Shown: positions 1 through 18,121, numbered from the stretch's first letter. The stretch: DNA of 64,000 bases from Muraenolepis orangiensis (GCA_027704905.1 JANIIK010000503.1:1-64000); one strand, 5' to 3'. Numbers and translations: made by a program. Notes: a model not told the origin generated them from the sequence alone.

Positions 1-120
1 TGCAACGTCTAACACGTTGTGGGTGTAGTGTTAAACGTAGCTTCTTTGTGGTGAACCACGTTTGGATGTTTCAGTAGGAGCTAGGAACTAAAACTAAGGG
101 AACAAGAGTACCGCAACAGG

Positions 121-1250
121 AGACTCCAATCTCTACAAGAAGGCCAGGTACAAAATCGGCAAAGCCATCAAGAAGGGGAAATTGGATTACAAAAACAAAC
201 TGGAATTACAGTTTGTGGTCTCTGACACCAGATGTATGTGGCAAGTTCTGAGGGTCCTCTCCAACTACAAGGAGCTTAGGGGAGTCGCCAACAATGACTC
301 CTCCCTACCAGACGAGCTCCACCAACAAATTGGACTAAGTTCTAAAACTGTCCGCAGAACCTTCAGAAGGGTGAAGGCACGGAAGGCAGCTGGCCCAGAC
401 AGAGTTTCACCCCGTGTCTTCAAGACCTGCGCTGACCAGCTTGCCCCTGTGTTCACAGACCTCTACAATGCGTCTCTGCAACAGTCTGTTGTCCCAGTGT
501 GCTTCAAAGAGACAACCATTGTACCGTAACCCCAAAAGATCAAGGTAGCGGGCCTTAATCGTGGACTTCAGGCGCCACCGGGACACCCACTATCAGCCTT
601 GACGAGACAAGCGGAATAGGCAAACGGTGGCTAGTGAACTTTGACCGTGGCACTGTAGAGAGCGTCCTGACGGGTGGCGTCACTGTGTTGTACGGTAACA
701 CCACTGCACAGGACAAGAAAGCCATCCAGAGGGTTGCGAGGACGGCAGAGAAGATCTTCGGGTGTGCACTTCCATGCATTGAGGTGATCTGTAGGACCAG
801 ATGTCGGAAGAAGGCCGTCTCCATCATTATGGACCACAACCACCCTCCCTGAGCTCCATCTCTTCTTCCCCCTACCATCCGGTTACACAGCATCCGTACA
901 AGGACTACCAGGTTCAAGGATAGTTATAATCCAGGCAGTGCGCTTATTAAACTGTTAGGTGTGCTGCCACTATCAACATTGTCATTAACATTACACTTTC
1001 ATACTTTGCTGAACTTAGTTACTGAACTGCATTCATGATGCTGCTGCACTACTGGCACTTTAAATGCTTTTACATTTTTTTTGCACAATTCAACACCTAT
1101 CACATATCAGTCACTTTGTTGTTCTTTTTGTGTTCATTGTTATCGTGTATATATTAGGGTATTGTTTTGGAGATTTATACTGTGGGAGGGAATGGGGAGT
1201 AAGCATTCAAATGTACTTGTTGCAAATGGCCAATAAATATACTGTCTTGT
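121..1250 (+). mobile_element. Decayed CR1/L2-type LINE fragment, 3' half
   Basis: Remnant of a non-LTR retrotransposon ORF2. The stretch 160-528 encodes the linker before the reverse transcriptase, including KAAGPDRVSPRVFKTCADQL, a signature of fish CR1/L2/Rex1-type LINEs. The fingers and palm are missing: after 528 the sequence jumps to a short palm/thumb piece and then, at 634-950, to the C-terminal part (GTVESVLTGG, then RRxxRTAEKI-like residues and a C-terminal AVRLLN). An AT-rich 3' untranslated tail with AATAAA follows to about 1250. Stops and deletions make it non-functional. Clade within the Jockey-like LINE group is inferred from motif resemblance only. Confidence 0.75.
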
Positions 1251-1257
1251 AATGATT

Positions 1258-1760
1258 ATCGTCCAGTGGCTTTAACACATCGCCATGAAGTGCCTGGAGA
1301 AACTGGTCATGTCACACATAAACTTTACCATACTCTGGACCCAATCCAGTTTGCATACAGACCAAACGGGTCAGTAGACGATGCCTGATCCCTGGCACAA
1401 CACACGGCCCTGGAGCACCTAGACCGGAGGGACACCTACATCAGACGGTTATTCATTGACTACAGCTCAGCTTTCAAGACCATCGTAACCGCCAAGCTGG
1501 TCCTGAAACTGAGGGACCTAGGTCTAGGCATCCCCCCCATCTCAGCCTTGTACTGAATGTCAGCAAGACTAAGGAGCTCATCATGGACTTCAGGAGGCAC
1601 CCACTCCATCAGCCTGTACAGGACACCGGTGGAAAAAGTCAGTTGTTTCCTAGGACTACAGATCAGACGACCTGGAGTGGACCCACAACACGGAGGTGTC
1701 CTGTCCAAGGTGTCCTGCGCTGCCTCAGAAAAACGGCATAGGCAAACAGTGGATTGTATT
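1258..1760 (+). mobile_element. Second decayed CR1/L2-type LINE fragment
   Basis: Another broken reverse-transcriptase fragment in the same orientation as the preceding one. It starts at the NDYRPVALT motif (1250-1275) and continues through DPIQFAYRPN, then the catalytic-site region LFIDYSSAF (about 1447-1475), before an internal deletion joins it to the SARLRSSSWTSGG-like frame of the thumb region. In-frame stops and frame changes are frequent. It may be the missing middle part of the neighbouring fragment, displaced, or a separate insertion. Confidence 0.65.
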
Positions 1761-1789
1761 GTTTGTTATATATATTGTAACATTGTATG

Positions 1790-2420
1790 TTAGGAGTATA
1801 AGTCGCTCTTATCAAAAAATGTATAACCATATATGTCGCTTCGGTGTATAAGTCTCATTTACCAGCCAGAAGACTCTTAACTTAACCCATCGGAGCGCTC
1901 AAAAACGGATGATCAGATGACGCAAAATACATGACTTTTCTCGGTGCGTGGCAAAAAAAATGCCATGCAATGTATGAAGCAGAAATGCCGGCAGCACTGC
2001 CGAAAGATAACGGTAAATACAGATCGATTATATTTGGCTCCTAGATCCTTTTTTTATTTTGGGTGGGTATGATTGCTCAAGATGTGCTTCATCTCGTAGT
2101 GCCGCTTCACATTGCAGCTTTCAATAATCGCCATGGAACAAATGAGATGTACTGGGTTTGAACTGCCCAATTAGAAGAACGAACATGGGAGCAGTCTGTT
2201 TTCGCTGTCTCTTTCTGTTTTAGTGCTGTGTGTGTGTGTGTGTGAGATCTGCTTGCTCACTGACTGCAGCGATTTGATTGAGTAGCGTCACTTGAGATGA
2301 TTTGATCTCTTTGCTGTAGTTTGAACAGTCAGAAAAGTCACTTCGAAGTATAAGTCGCAGGACCCGCCAGACAGCTTAAAAAAAAGCGGCTTATTGTCCA
2401 GGTACTACGGTACTTGTGAA
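1790..2420. repeat. Unclassified interspersed repeat with repeated 'tataagtcgc' motifs
   Basis: The motif tataagtcgc or a near form occurs at about 1799, 1831, 1850 and 2348, and the right end shows its opposite-strand counterpart (aagcggcttattgtccagg near 2386-2404). This pattern of internally repeated, partly inverted motifs suits a non-autonomous DNA element. I found no convincing terminal inverted repeat or target duplication and no coding potential. The class is not established. Confidence 0.35.
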
Positions 2421-2606
2421 AATCATCTATCACTACAATGTTCAGATGATGCAAAATCGTACAAACTGAACTGGTAGAGTAATAGAATCCACATGGCTTT
2501 CATCGCTAAAGTTAATGTTACCGTCCCGGTGTCATCTCAAACTCGGATAAATCTTAGAACAGTAGATCATCAACACACAGACTAACACAAGCACGTACAC
2601 AAACAG

Positions 2607-2620
2607 TAGGGTGCATCAAA
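2607..2620 (+). repeat. Left terminal inverted repeat of the 2991-bp transposon
   Basis: Fourteen bases matching the inverse of 5584-5597 without mismatch. The 8-bp target duplication acaaacag abuts it at 2599-2606. Confidence 0.88.
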
Positions 2621-2837
2621 TTGCAATGCAAAATTTAAGTCAACATATCAAACTGTCTGGGGTTGACACACAAAAATTACTTTTGCATAGTTTTGGGAAA
2701 ATCCATTGAGATTTAGAGGTTGACCCAAGCATGTGAAACATTATTATTATTTTTTTATTAGAACACCATTTAGTTTCAATAGAACATTTATATATTCAGG
2801 ACAAAAATCAGAACTTTGAAATAGTTTTTGGAGTGTC

Positions 2838-4491
2838 TCAATAATCCTGGTCCAGCTTGCACTTGCAGTGGCTCAGATTTGACCGTTTAGAGCGATCATG
2901 CTCAACTGCCTGCAGCACATTCTGCAGGTGCTCCTCGCTCCTGGCTGCTGCCACAAAGTCTGATGGGAGTTTAACGCCACACTCAGCACAGTCATTCACA
3001 ACATTTATGGCGCGTACATTCACCGCACCCATCTGGAATGCTTCACTGGCAGCCCAATCCTCTACATCCAGTGAGAGAAACGCTGGATCGATGTGCAGCT
3101 GTTGCATGCCGAAACAGCAGTTTGGGTTGGTGAGGTCAGTGAGAGGGTTGGAAACTGTGGCTTGCCCAAGCCAGTGCCAAAGCAGAGCTGTGGGGCTTGC
3201 ATGGGGAGGTCAGCCGGCTTGTCCTCAAAGATGGCATCTGTCAACTGGCACCTTGGTGCTGAAGAGTGCCAGGGGCAGCATCTCGCCTGTAAGGTACCAT
3301 AGGTGCCATTCCAGTGCCTTGATTGCTGATGCTGCAATGCCCTCGTCAACATTCTTGTACACATACAGGTGGTGGTAGAGTGTAAGGTCATTCCATGCAG
3401 CATCTACGGCCGCGTCGCAGGTCAGCCCCCACGTTGCGTGATGAAGTTGGCAAACGCTGCTCCATCAAGGCCAGCTTGAGAGTGTACAGCAGCTTGGCCA
3501 TCCATCGTGCCTTGTGCAGGGCTCCCGGCCGTTGAAAGGGAACTGGAGTGTGTGCTTTACCGTCTGCACCCAGTTACATAAGACACAGCTGCACAAACTT
3601 GCGGTAGTCTCCTCGCTTGTAGTCGAGCACTCCTGCATTGTACTCAATGAGTTCAGCACGCATCTTGCCCAGAAACGGTGGTTCGGGCTCGTCAGGAATG
3701 TAGCGGGACAATGGGCACTGTGGGACACTTATGTCGACCCAGTGAGAGCTGGATGGCAATGCAGGCTGCCGTGAGATGGCCAGTGTTTGACACGGTGTCA
3801 AATGCCATGTTGACAAACTGATCGGTGCAGCACCACCCCTGCAACAGCTTGCATGTCAGCCGGGCGATGATCATTCCGCATGGCTCATTTCCCTTCATAT
3901 AGGCTGGAACACCAAGCAGTTTGCTGTCCCAGTGCAGGGTGGTGTCCACTGCTGGTGCTGTTCCTCACGGATGGCCTCCAGCGTGTGGCGACCTGTGAAG
4001 ACCTTTGACCTATTGCCACCTGACTCCTCGATGCAGCCTGCTGCATTGGTGTGATCTTAACCGTGTAGCCAGTGACACAAGACTCGGCCGGCTGAGGATG
4101 TCGGATGGAATGAAGGCTGTGGTCTTCTTACGCTTGCGGGTGGGCGTGTTCTCCACCAGTGGAGCAGCTGTTGCAATCCTCTTCACTATTGCTTTCCAAC
4201 CCCACCATGCTGGATGTCGCTGTCATCTCCTGCTGATCTTTGGTCAGGTGTGCCTGCTGGGCTGCTTTGCGCTCCTGTCGCCGCTTCACCTTGGATTTCA
4301 GCTTGGTATCGAGCGCTCCAAATGTGGCCACTCTGTCGCCCTTCATGCTGGCCAGGAAAGCAATGTCCTCCGGATTGCTGCTCGGCATTTGGAGACCACA
4401 GTGGGAATGCGGAGTCCAGCCTGTGCTCCATAGCATCCACTAGTCGAGCTGTAGCCTCACTGGAGCGCATGGCCTGGGGAATGTGGCGCAA
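2838..4491 (-). pseudogene. Decayed protein gene of the 2991-bp transposon, unassigned family
   Basis: Read on the - strand, several frames join into one eroded protein of roughly 500 residues. Recognisable blocks in order are DIAFLASMKGDRVATFGALD (about 4370), a lysine/arginine-rich stretch, LLGVPAYMKGNEPCGMIIAR and VNMAFDTVSNTGHLTAACIA (3930-3760), LIEYNAGVLDYKRGDYRKFV (about 3650), PGALHKARWMAKLLYTLKLA (about 3520), ALEWHLWYLTGEMLPLALFS (about 3290) and, at the C-terminus, AINVVNDCAECGVKLPSDFV (about 2990). I recall similar strings from multi-copy uncharacterised animal proteins but cannot name the family. Aspartates in FDT and NDC and later glutamates could belong to an RNase H-fold transposase core; this is inference. 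Damage includes an in-frame stop (TAA) just before LGADGKAHTP near 3585 and several frameshifts. Confidence 0.6.
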
Positions 4492-5583
4492 CTTGTTAGC
4501 GTTGAAGTGCCACCATCTTGTCGCATGCTCGACGATCGCTCACCATTGAGATATTGGCCTTCCCATTAAATGGCCTCACCTGCTCCAAAACGACCTTGGC
4601 TGCCTGAAACCGAGACAATGCTCCGTTCAAACCTGGTCGCTCTGCATTTAGTTGTGCATCACAGTTGTGCATCACAGTACATTATGTACCGCAAAATCTG
4701 GCGAGCACTTCAGCTTGGCGCCAGTGATGATGGCAGCTGCATTGGTGATGCTGACACCCAGACCAAAGACCAGGCTGCGGTGCACGGGAGCCTAAGGGTG
4801 GTGGCGACATCTTGTGAGAGCTGGATCCTTTGGCATTCACGGACTGTGGGATCCACAGCCTTGGTTGACGCGCGCATGCGCTTTTCCGTAAGAAAACAGC
4901 AGAGATGAATTAGTTTGGTTTATAGAAAAGGGTATTTATTGTCATTTACTTGAAGCTTTGTTTAGCGTGGATGGGTTCTTACCATACGACGTGGAGGTGT
5001 GCTGGCTTATTCCCGTTGCATGGTGTCCTGGTTTCCTATTTCTAAAGTTCATAAATCCGTAGCGCTTGCGACGGTCAAAAACCGTCTGGGCTGCGTGCCT
5101 TGCGTTTCCAGTGTGTGTTTTACTAGGGAACCGGCCCCATTGATAAAAGCGGGTTCACACGCTCAGGTGCTGCAATCACCGGTTCAAACCAGACACGCCT
5201 CCACGTTGTCGAAGCAACACGCATCCAAATCATAACAAATAAAAGGTGTTATCAATCAAGTTAATTTCCAACCGTTTTCCAAACAATATTGCTTCATATA
5301 TCAAACAAAATAAACAAATAATAAGGACTGAATCTGGCTCCAACACTGACCCTGACATGCTGCTACATGGGTTTCTTCTTCTTGAAACCAAAGCCCAAAG
5401 TGATGGCACCAGAGAAGGACATCAAATATGAACCGCTTTATCATGGCTCTCCAATGGGTGCCGGTTCCCCCCTTTTGCCATAAAAGTTGACCACGTATCG
5501 CAAAAATATTTTGCATTTATTGTTTTTGCATGGATGGTAACAATTTGAGCACCCAGACAGATCAATTTTCTGAAATTGTGTAT

Positions 5584-5597
5584 TTTGATGCACCCTA
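5584..5597 (-). repeat. Right terminal inverted repeat of the 2991-bp transposon
   Basis: Inverse of 2607-2620. The second copy of the duplication acaaacag follows directly at 5598-5605. Confidence 0.88.
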
Positions 5598-5783
5598 ACA
5601 AACAGGCACACATACACTCAATGTAGAAAAAGAGCTAGGCAGAGGAAGTCCTCAGATGTGACCAGAAAATACTATTATACTATTTAATCTAAAAAAATCC
5701 TGGATCAGCGATGCTGAGGCTCCGCTCCCCTTTAGAAATGTTTTTATCTCAAATGTTTCTTTTTTTAATTTTTTTTTTACCAG

Positions 5784-11990
<6,207 letters not shown>

Positions 11991-12122
11991 ACAACCGCAT
12001 GGCCCACATGGGGGGGGGGGTGGGCATGATTCTAAAAACAATTTTTGTTTAGTATTGTTCACGTGTAGTTTTTGATAATTTCTTTTTTTGTATATGTAAC
12101 GACAACAAATGCATATACATAT

Positions 12123-12448
12123 TGTTACGCTTGCCTGGCTCTTGACAATGCAACAAAGAGGGAGACCACACATGGTTATCATTAATAGTATATTTAATGA
12201 AGAAAGAAGAAGAATGTTATATTACAGAAAAGGTTGGATTGAAATAATGATTAGAGAAAATGATAACCACAACTAAAATGGCTGCTGGTCGACGAGAAAG
12301 AGAGAAAGATCCATGACCCTGGGCTGATCTTATTGTCTCCAGGACAATTAACAACATTGGGTACACCTGGTGGTCTATCTGGAAACAGAAGAAGAAACCC
12401 CACACAGGATAACAGCGCCCACTATGGGACCATATGTGGAACGTCACA
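12123..12448 (-). repeat. 3' LTR of Gypsy 1
   Basis: In element orientation it starts TGTGACG and ends GCGTAACA, the expected TG...CA. Partner LTR is at 18143-18475. Confidence 0.93.
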
Positions 12449-12459
12449 TCCCCCCCCTT
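12449..12459 (-). other. Polypurine tract of Gypsy 1
   Basis: AAGGGGGGGGA on the - strand directly next to the 3' LTR start, the usual plus-strand priming site. Confidence 0.8.
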
Positions 12460-12713
12460 AAAACAGGCCTACCAAAAAGGTCTCTGTAAAATCTGTCCCC
12501 AATTTTTCAGCACAACTAATAATCAAAAATACAAATTATAATGATTGTGGGAATACTACCATCTGGCCAGAGGAACTAGGGATCTCCACCACACGGTCTG
12601 ACCAACTCAACCTCCCCCACAACCTGCCCACCCTCCAGCAATTCCTGGTACCGGGGAAAAGCTATTTAAGGAGGGAGGAGCGAGAGAGAGAGAGTTAGTT
12701 AACGACAATGGTA
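12460..12713. other. Non-coding stretch between RNase H and polypurine tract of Gypsy 1
   Basis: About 250 bp without a reading frame; includes a gagagagagag run near 12685. Probably the 3' untranslated part of the element. Confidence 0.6.
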
Positions 12714-13169
12714 TCAGACCGACAGCATCGACTCACCCAGCCCCTCCGGAGCACGGGACAACGCATCCGCGATTACGTTCTCCACACCGCGAATGTGTCT
12801 AATCGTGATGTTATACGGCTGCAGAAACAACGTCCACCTCATAAGGCGCTGGCTCGGACTCTGCAGAGTATGCAAAAAGGTCAGGGGGTTATGATCTGAA
12901 TAAACGACCACTGGATGGGACCCCCCTCCCACATAAACATCAAAGTACTGCAGAGCCCAAACCAGAGCCAATGCCTCTTTTTCAATGGTTGAATAATTCA
13001 ATTGGTGAGTATTAAACTTTTTAGAAAAGTAACTGACCGTTCGATCTACCCCCTGATCATCAGTCTGCAAAAGAACCCCCCCAGTCCCAACATGACTAGC
13101 GTCCACTTGCAACTGGAACGGGTGATCCAAACGAGGTGCCGCCAGGACAGGAGCCGTACTTAACAGCAT
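12714..13169 (-). pseudogene. RNase H of Gypsy 1
   Basis: Contains the RNase H residues in order: D in LQVDASHVG, E in YSTIEKEALALVWAL and D in VVYSDHNPLTFL, and ends with IRGVENVIADALSRAPE. This is the C-terminus of pol; no integrase follows it, in keeping with the Gmr1 order. Confidence 0.88.
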
Positions 13170-14086
13170 GTGACCTGTTCAAAAGCCCGCTGGCAACTTG
13201 GAGACCATTCAAACTTGGCCCTCAATCTTAATAAGTTAGTCAAAGGGACGACCACTGTTGAGAAATTGAAACAGAAGTTGCGGTAATAACCCACCATCCC
13301 TAAAAAACGTCTAAGCTCCGTCTTCGAGGTGGGGGGTGGAAACTGATCAATAGCACGGACCTTAGCCCTCACTGGCCGGACCTGCCCTTGCCCTACCACC
13401 TTACCCAAATATGTGACAGTTGCTTTTGCAAATTCACATTTTGCCAAGTTGATAGTAAGGTTTGCAGCCCTGAGTCGTACAAACAGTGAATGGATACGTT
13501 CTATATGTTGCTCCCACGTGTCGCTATACACCACAACGACGTCAAGGTAAACCGCACAGCCATCCAGCCCTGCAACCACCTGATTCATCAGGCGCTGAAA
13601 AGTCGCCGGCGCATTACGAAGACCAAAACTCATGACGTTGTACGAATACAACCCAGACGGTGTATTGAAGGCAGCTATTTCTCGGGCGCGAGGGGTCAGT
13701 GGGACCTGCCAATACCCCTTAAGCAAATCAAATTTGCTAATGAATTTGGCAGACCCCACCTCATCCACACAGTCCTCCATCCTGGGCATAGGAAATGAGT
13801 CAGGTTTAGTCACATTATTAACTTTTCGATAGTCTGTGCAGAACCTATCTGTCATGTCTGGTTTTCCTACCAACAAACACGGTGATGCCCAACTGGAGTT
13901 TGAAGGAACAGCCAGCCCGTTATCTATTAAATACTGAACCTCAGTATCCATGCGGCGGCGTTTCTCCAGAGGGACTCGATAGAACCGCTGACGAATCGGC
14001 TTCGCCTCCCCAACGTCTATGTCGTGCTGCACTAAGTGGGTACAAGAAGGGGTATCCAAAAACAATGAGGGAAATGCAACAAGCAA
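13160..14086 (-). pseudogene. Reverse transcriptase of Gypsy 1, active site altered
   Basis: A 308-residue frame with Ty3/Gypsy RT blocks: DNGLAVPSNSSWASPCLLV, FCTDYRKVNNVTKPD, KFDLLKGYWQVPL, FGLRNAPATFQRLMNQV, and LGMVGYYRNFC. The catalytic YLDD box reads YLDVVVVYS, so the second aspartate is valine and the enzyme should be inactive. The frame ends at 13160 and RNase H continues in another frame. Confidence 0.9.
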
Positions 14087-16086
14087 CCCCTCTCTCTACA
14101 GTTTCTCTCAGTCAAATGACCAAACAGAACTGATACATCAGCCAACATCTCAGAATTCTTGAGCCGAGGATGCAAAACACCGTCTCCAGGCCCACTCACA
14201 TCCTCCTCCCACCCTGCTGCCACCACAGGAGTGGATGGAGATACCCCATTCACTGTGGTCAACACCACCGGCTTCACCTCAAAGACCGCATCTTCTCCGG
14301 CCCTAGGTGAACGAGAATAATAACATTTTAATAAGTTTATGTGACAAAGTTGTGTAGACTTTCTACGGTTTGGAGTATCGATCAAATAATTCTGTTCGGA
14401 CACCTGTCGTACAACAGAGTAGGGACCAGTCAATTTTGCCTGGAATGGCGAACCAGGTATAGGCAATAACGCCAACACTTGGTCCCCAGGACAGAACACT
14501 CGTGGTTCAGTCCGGCGATCAAACAGTCTCTTCATTTTACTTTGTGCCACAGTCAAATGCTCACTCGCCATTTTTCCCGCCAGATGTAACCTCAGGTGAA
14601 AACCATGCACATAATCTATCAAGTTGGTAGGTGGATCAGCGGTCCTAAGACCATCTTGTAGCACTGCCAGTGGGCCCCTCACCTTGTGCCCAAACACCAA
14701 ATCACTTGGACTAAACCCTGTACTCTCCTGTACAACCTCCCGTGCTGCCAACATGAGCCAAGGCAGTCCCTCCTCCCAATCCCTCTTAAGCTCCATGCAA
14801 TAAGAGCGCAACAATGACTTCAGTGTTTGATGAAACCTCTCTAGGGCACCCTGACTCTGAGCATGATACGCGCTGGCGGTGTTGTGCTTAACGCGTAATT
14901 GACTCAAAACTTCAGCAAACATTTTTGATGTAAAGTTTGTCCCTTGGTCACTCTGTATGACCCGAGGAATACCGAAAATGGATATGAACTGAGTCAGTGC
15001 CTTTACAATTGATCTTGTCGTAATCGTACAAAGAGGGTACGCAGACGGATAGCGAGTGGTTTGACACATTACCGTTAATAGGTAAGTACACCCAGACTTA
15101 GAAGGAGGAAGTGGCCCAACACAATCGATGATGAGGTGCTCAAATGGTTCACTCACAGCTGGAATAGGATAAAGAGGCACAGGTTTAATAGTCTGATTAG
15201 GTTTTCCCATCAGTTGACAGGTATGACAGGTCTTTATAAACTTACAAACATCCCTCTTCAACCGAGGCCAAAATAAATACCGTAGTACTCTATCACAAGT
15301 CTTTCTAACTCCCATATGCCCAGCCACGTCGTCATGTGCTGTCTCCAACACCACATTCCTAAACCTAGTAGGTACCACAACTTGAAAAACTGGGTCACTC
15401 ACAGAACAATCGTTATGAGGAAGCCATTTACGAACCAACACATCCTCCAAGAGAAAATAACCACTTGCAGAGCTCTCGAGCTCATCCTTGGGCTGAATCC
15501 CACTGAGCAGCAGCTTCAGCTCAGGATCCTCCTGTTGGGCTAAGATCACCTCACTCCGAGACAAAGAAGGCGGCAGATCAGGAAACTGAAAAACAGAATT
15601 GTCAGGAGTGAACTTAGACTCTTTTCCATCATCAATTTTAGGGTCCATGCAACTCATAGCACGAGTCATGGCGCAGGCAGTAAAAACCTCAGGAAACTCC
15701 TTCCCACTAATGTCTGGTCCTGTTGGCAGTGTTGACCCAGAACTAACAACCAGAGGTGGGGGCACATCACTCCACACTCTTCCTCCAGCCAGGTTATTTC
15801 CTAAGATGACTGCCACACCCACCACAGGCAGAGAGGGTCGAACACCAATGGTTACTACCCCCTGGACCAGATCAGATTTAAGCTCAATTTCATGCAAGGG
15901 GACAGACAAAGTCTGCATCCCCATCCCTCTAATCAAAACGCTGGTCCCCACACGACTCCTGAGAGAATGGCAAAACAGATTCCAATATAAAAGATTCTGA
16001 AGCCCCCGTATCACGAAGTATCTGGACAGGCACTTTCTGTGGGCTACCCACCAGAGAAACGAAACCTGTAGTAATAAACGGGCCAA
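14032..16086 (-). pseudogene. Protease end and integrase of Gypsy 1
   Basis: The first ~100 real residues (from about 15950) finish the protease (LPVVGVAVILGNNLAGG). The integrase follows: HHCC zinc-binding region (H...DDVAGHMGVRK... CHTCQ), catalytic aspartates in LIIDCVGPLP and IQSDQGTNF, and glutamate in AQSQGALERFHQ, which gives the D,D-35-E pattern. A C-terminal GPYSVVRQVSEQNYLI segment and a spacer follow. Reverse transcriptase comes after this frame, not before it. The frame shifts at about 14080. Confidence 0.92.
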
Positions 16087-16519
16087 AATCAGGATCCTCC
16101 TCGCAAATCTGTATGGAGACAGAGCCCTGTAGTGCCACAGCCAACTCAGTAGCCGCAGGTGGGCTGGATGCTGAGGATGCTATCACCCCTGGTTTAAAGG
16201 GAGAACCCTCGGCAACCCCAGACACCCTTGCTCCACCAGCATGCGCTGCAAGAGCCAACGGTCTAACAGAGCCCCCCTTCCCACTGTAGGTTTTCTTTCC
16301 TTTTAGGGCAGGACACTCCTGTTTCCAGTGACCCTTCCCAAGGCAATAATTGCATGTCGAGTTAGGATCTACTCTACTCTGACTGCCATGCTCCGACCTT
16401 GAAAAGGGGACAGAATAACCAGGACCTTCGTTAGGGAATCTAGCACGATTTGCCAATAGGTTAGTCACGTTCGGATTATTGTCTACGGATCCCATCGCTA
16501 CGAAAACGATGTTCACCAA
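15929..16519 (-). pseudogene. gag nucleocapsid and protease start of Gypsy 1
   Basis: Carries a CCHC zinc knuckle CNYCLGKGHWKQEC at about 16360-16320 and, near the C-terminus, the retropepsin motif VQILRDTGASESFIL with catalytic DTGA. The frame is lost just after LPFSQES at about 15950, in the middle of the protease; the rest of the protease lies in the next frame. Confidence 0.85.
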
Positions 16520-17429
16520 ACTGACTCTTATGAGTCAGTACAAATTCATCTGCCAACACCGCAGCTTGATCTGCTGTTTTCACCTTGTGTTCATTAACGT
16601 AAGTGGCAATGCGATCAGGGACAACGGTTTTAAACTGTTCCAAAATAATCAAATTTGACAGATCCTCCAGAGTATTCACCTCTACCGCCGCGCACCAACG
16701 ATTGAAATGGCTGGTTAGTTCTCTTACAACCTCCACATGAGTTTGTTTATCATGTTTCTTCCATTGTCTAAACCGCTGTCTGTAAGCTTCAGGAACAAGT
16801 TCATATGCCTTAAGGACAGCGGCCTTAACGGTATCATATTCTTTCCTCTCTCCACCATTAAGAGCAATATAAGCTTCCTGAGCTCGGCCAATAAGCACAC
16901 TTTGTAGTAATGCGGTGCGGTCTGAAGCAGGCCACCCCCTATCGTCGGCTACACTCTCAAACAGTGAAAAGAATACATCAGGATCCTTTTCATTAAACTT
17001 TGGCAACAGTCTAATCATGTCAGACAAATGATCCCTCTTAGAATGACCCTGGTCGCCACCTCTAACGTCAGATAACTTTCCCTCAGCCATCATTTTAAGG
17101 CGCTCCCATTCCAATTCCCTGTCCCTCGCACGCTCTTGTGCCAATTCCATCTGTAATGATAACAATTCTCTCTGTTGCTCAAATGTTAACTCAGTGGACC
17201 CAGATGCAACCCCAACGGATATTTTAGGGACAGGCAATTTTCCCTTTAGTATGCCCATATTAACTAATACATTCTGTAAAGCCTCTACTACGTCCTGTTT
17301 CTTTGCTCGGCCCTTCACCACCTCAAGCTTAACCTCATAATGTTCAACAACCTTCCACAGTTGTTCCTTTGTTAACTGTGACAACCCCTCGACCGACGGA
17401 GCTGCCACAAACTCCTCAAAAACATCCAT
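16476..17429 (-). pseudogene. gag: gag (matrix/capsid part) of Gypsy 1
   Basis: A 317-residue frame beginning MDVFEEFVAAPSVEGLSQLT. The N-terminal 60 residues resemble those of the other Gmr1-type gags in this window (a LEAF..SPTIE..S..T.DEL pattern). A charged helical segment follows (LSLQMELAQERARDRELEWE), then the capsid-like region with QEAYIAL, ELVPEAYRQRFRQWKKHDKQ and FNRWCA. The frame ends early; the zinc-knuckle part continues in another frame from 16519, so a frameshift separates them. Confidence 0.85.
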
Positions 17430-18121
17430 ATCTCAATTCAATCAAATAACCAATATAAATCAACCCTTACAAACGGGAATCTCCCCTCCTATTACAAACT
17501 CTTTCTATAAACTACTCCCATATCAGCCATAATCTTCAGCCCATTTAAAGCGAGTTACTGTGCACACATACAAAACAGGAAAGTAACTAACATACCGCGT
17601 AAGAGCTGCCCCGTATCTAACTCCTAGCAATAACTAACTAACCACTCAGCTAGTCTTCAGTGCGTTCACATGCAACTCTTCCACCCGGCAAATGCCTGGT
17701 GGCGCCCCCGCGTTCAACACACCAAAAATAACAACCGAAAACAATAAACAAGCGTTAAGCGCTTCTGGTTCTAGCACGGGGGTTCACGTATAGCTCTGAT
17801 GGTATTTAAACCACCCGCCCTACCTAACCTTCTCTGCTTTGCACAGAACACAGCACTCACCAAACTCCAGCGGAAGATCACAGCCAACACCAAGTTTTAC
17901 GTCCTTGTCAGTACAGTCGGACGGCCAGCTCCCCCTCGTCACCAGCACCCAAACCAACATACCAAATATACTAAACAATACTTTAAATCCAATCCAACCA
18001 AAACCTAATAACTATCAACAATAACCACGCGAGTCCCCCAATATAGAGTTGGACACATCCAATAATTCAATCCCGAATCTTAACCACGAAAAGGGAGAGA
18101 ATATCGTTCTTACCAAAATCA
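17430..18121. other. 5' leader of Gypsy 1
   Basis: Untranslated leader between the primer-binding site and the gag start on the - strand. I see no conserved open frame or repeat in it. Confidence 0.6.

Larger units (their letters stand above)
2607..5597 (-). mobile_element. Complete 2991-bp DNA transposon, 14-bp TIRs, 8-bp target duplication
   Basis: Both ends are visible. The left end reads tagggtgcatcaaa and the right end tttgatgcaccta-like; exactly, tttgatgcaccc followed by ta, a perfect 14-bp inverted repeat. Both are flanked by the same 8 bases, acaaacag, at 2599-2606 and 5598-5605. A subterminal ctgtctggg motif also recurs about 40 bp inside each end. An 8-bp duplication and a TAGGG terminus are usual for hAT-like elements (P elements also make 8 bp). 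The interior carries one decayed gene on the - strand (about 4491-2838). It lies upstream of the first PSMD12 exon seen here, in the same orientation-neutral intronic position as other repeats. Confidence 0.85.

Noticed and set aside
1..5783. Upstream psmd12 exons
   Set aside because: I looked for the segment preceding ELKLKYY (a conserved KKINTKFF-like stretch) and found none; only transposon sequence is seen.
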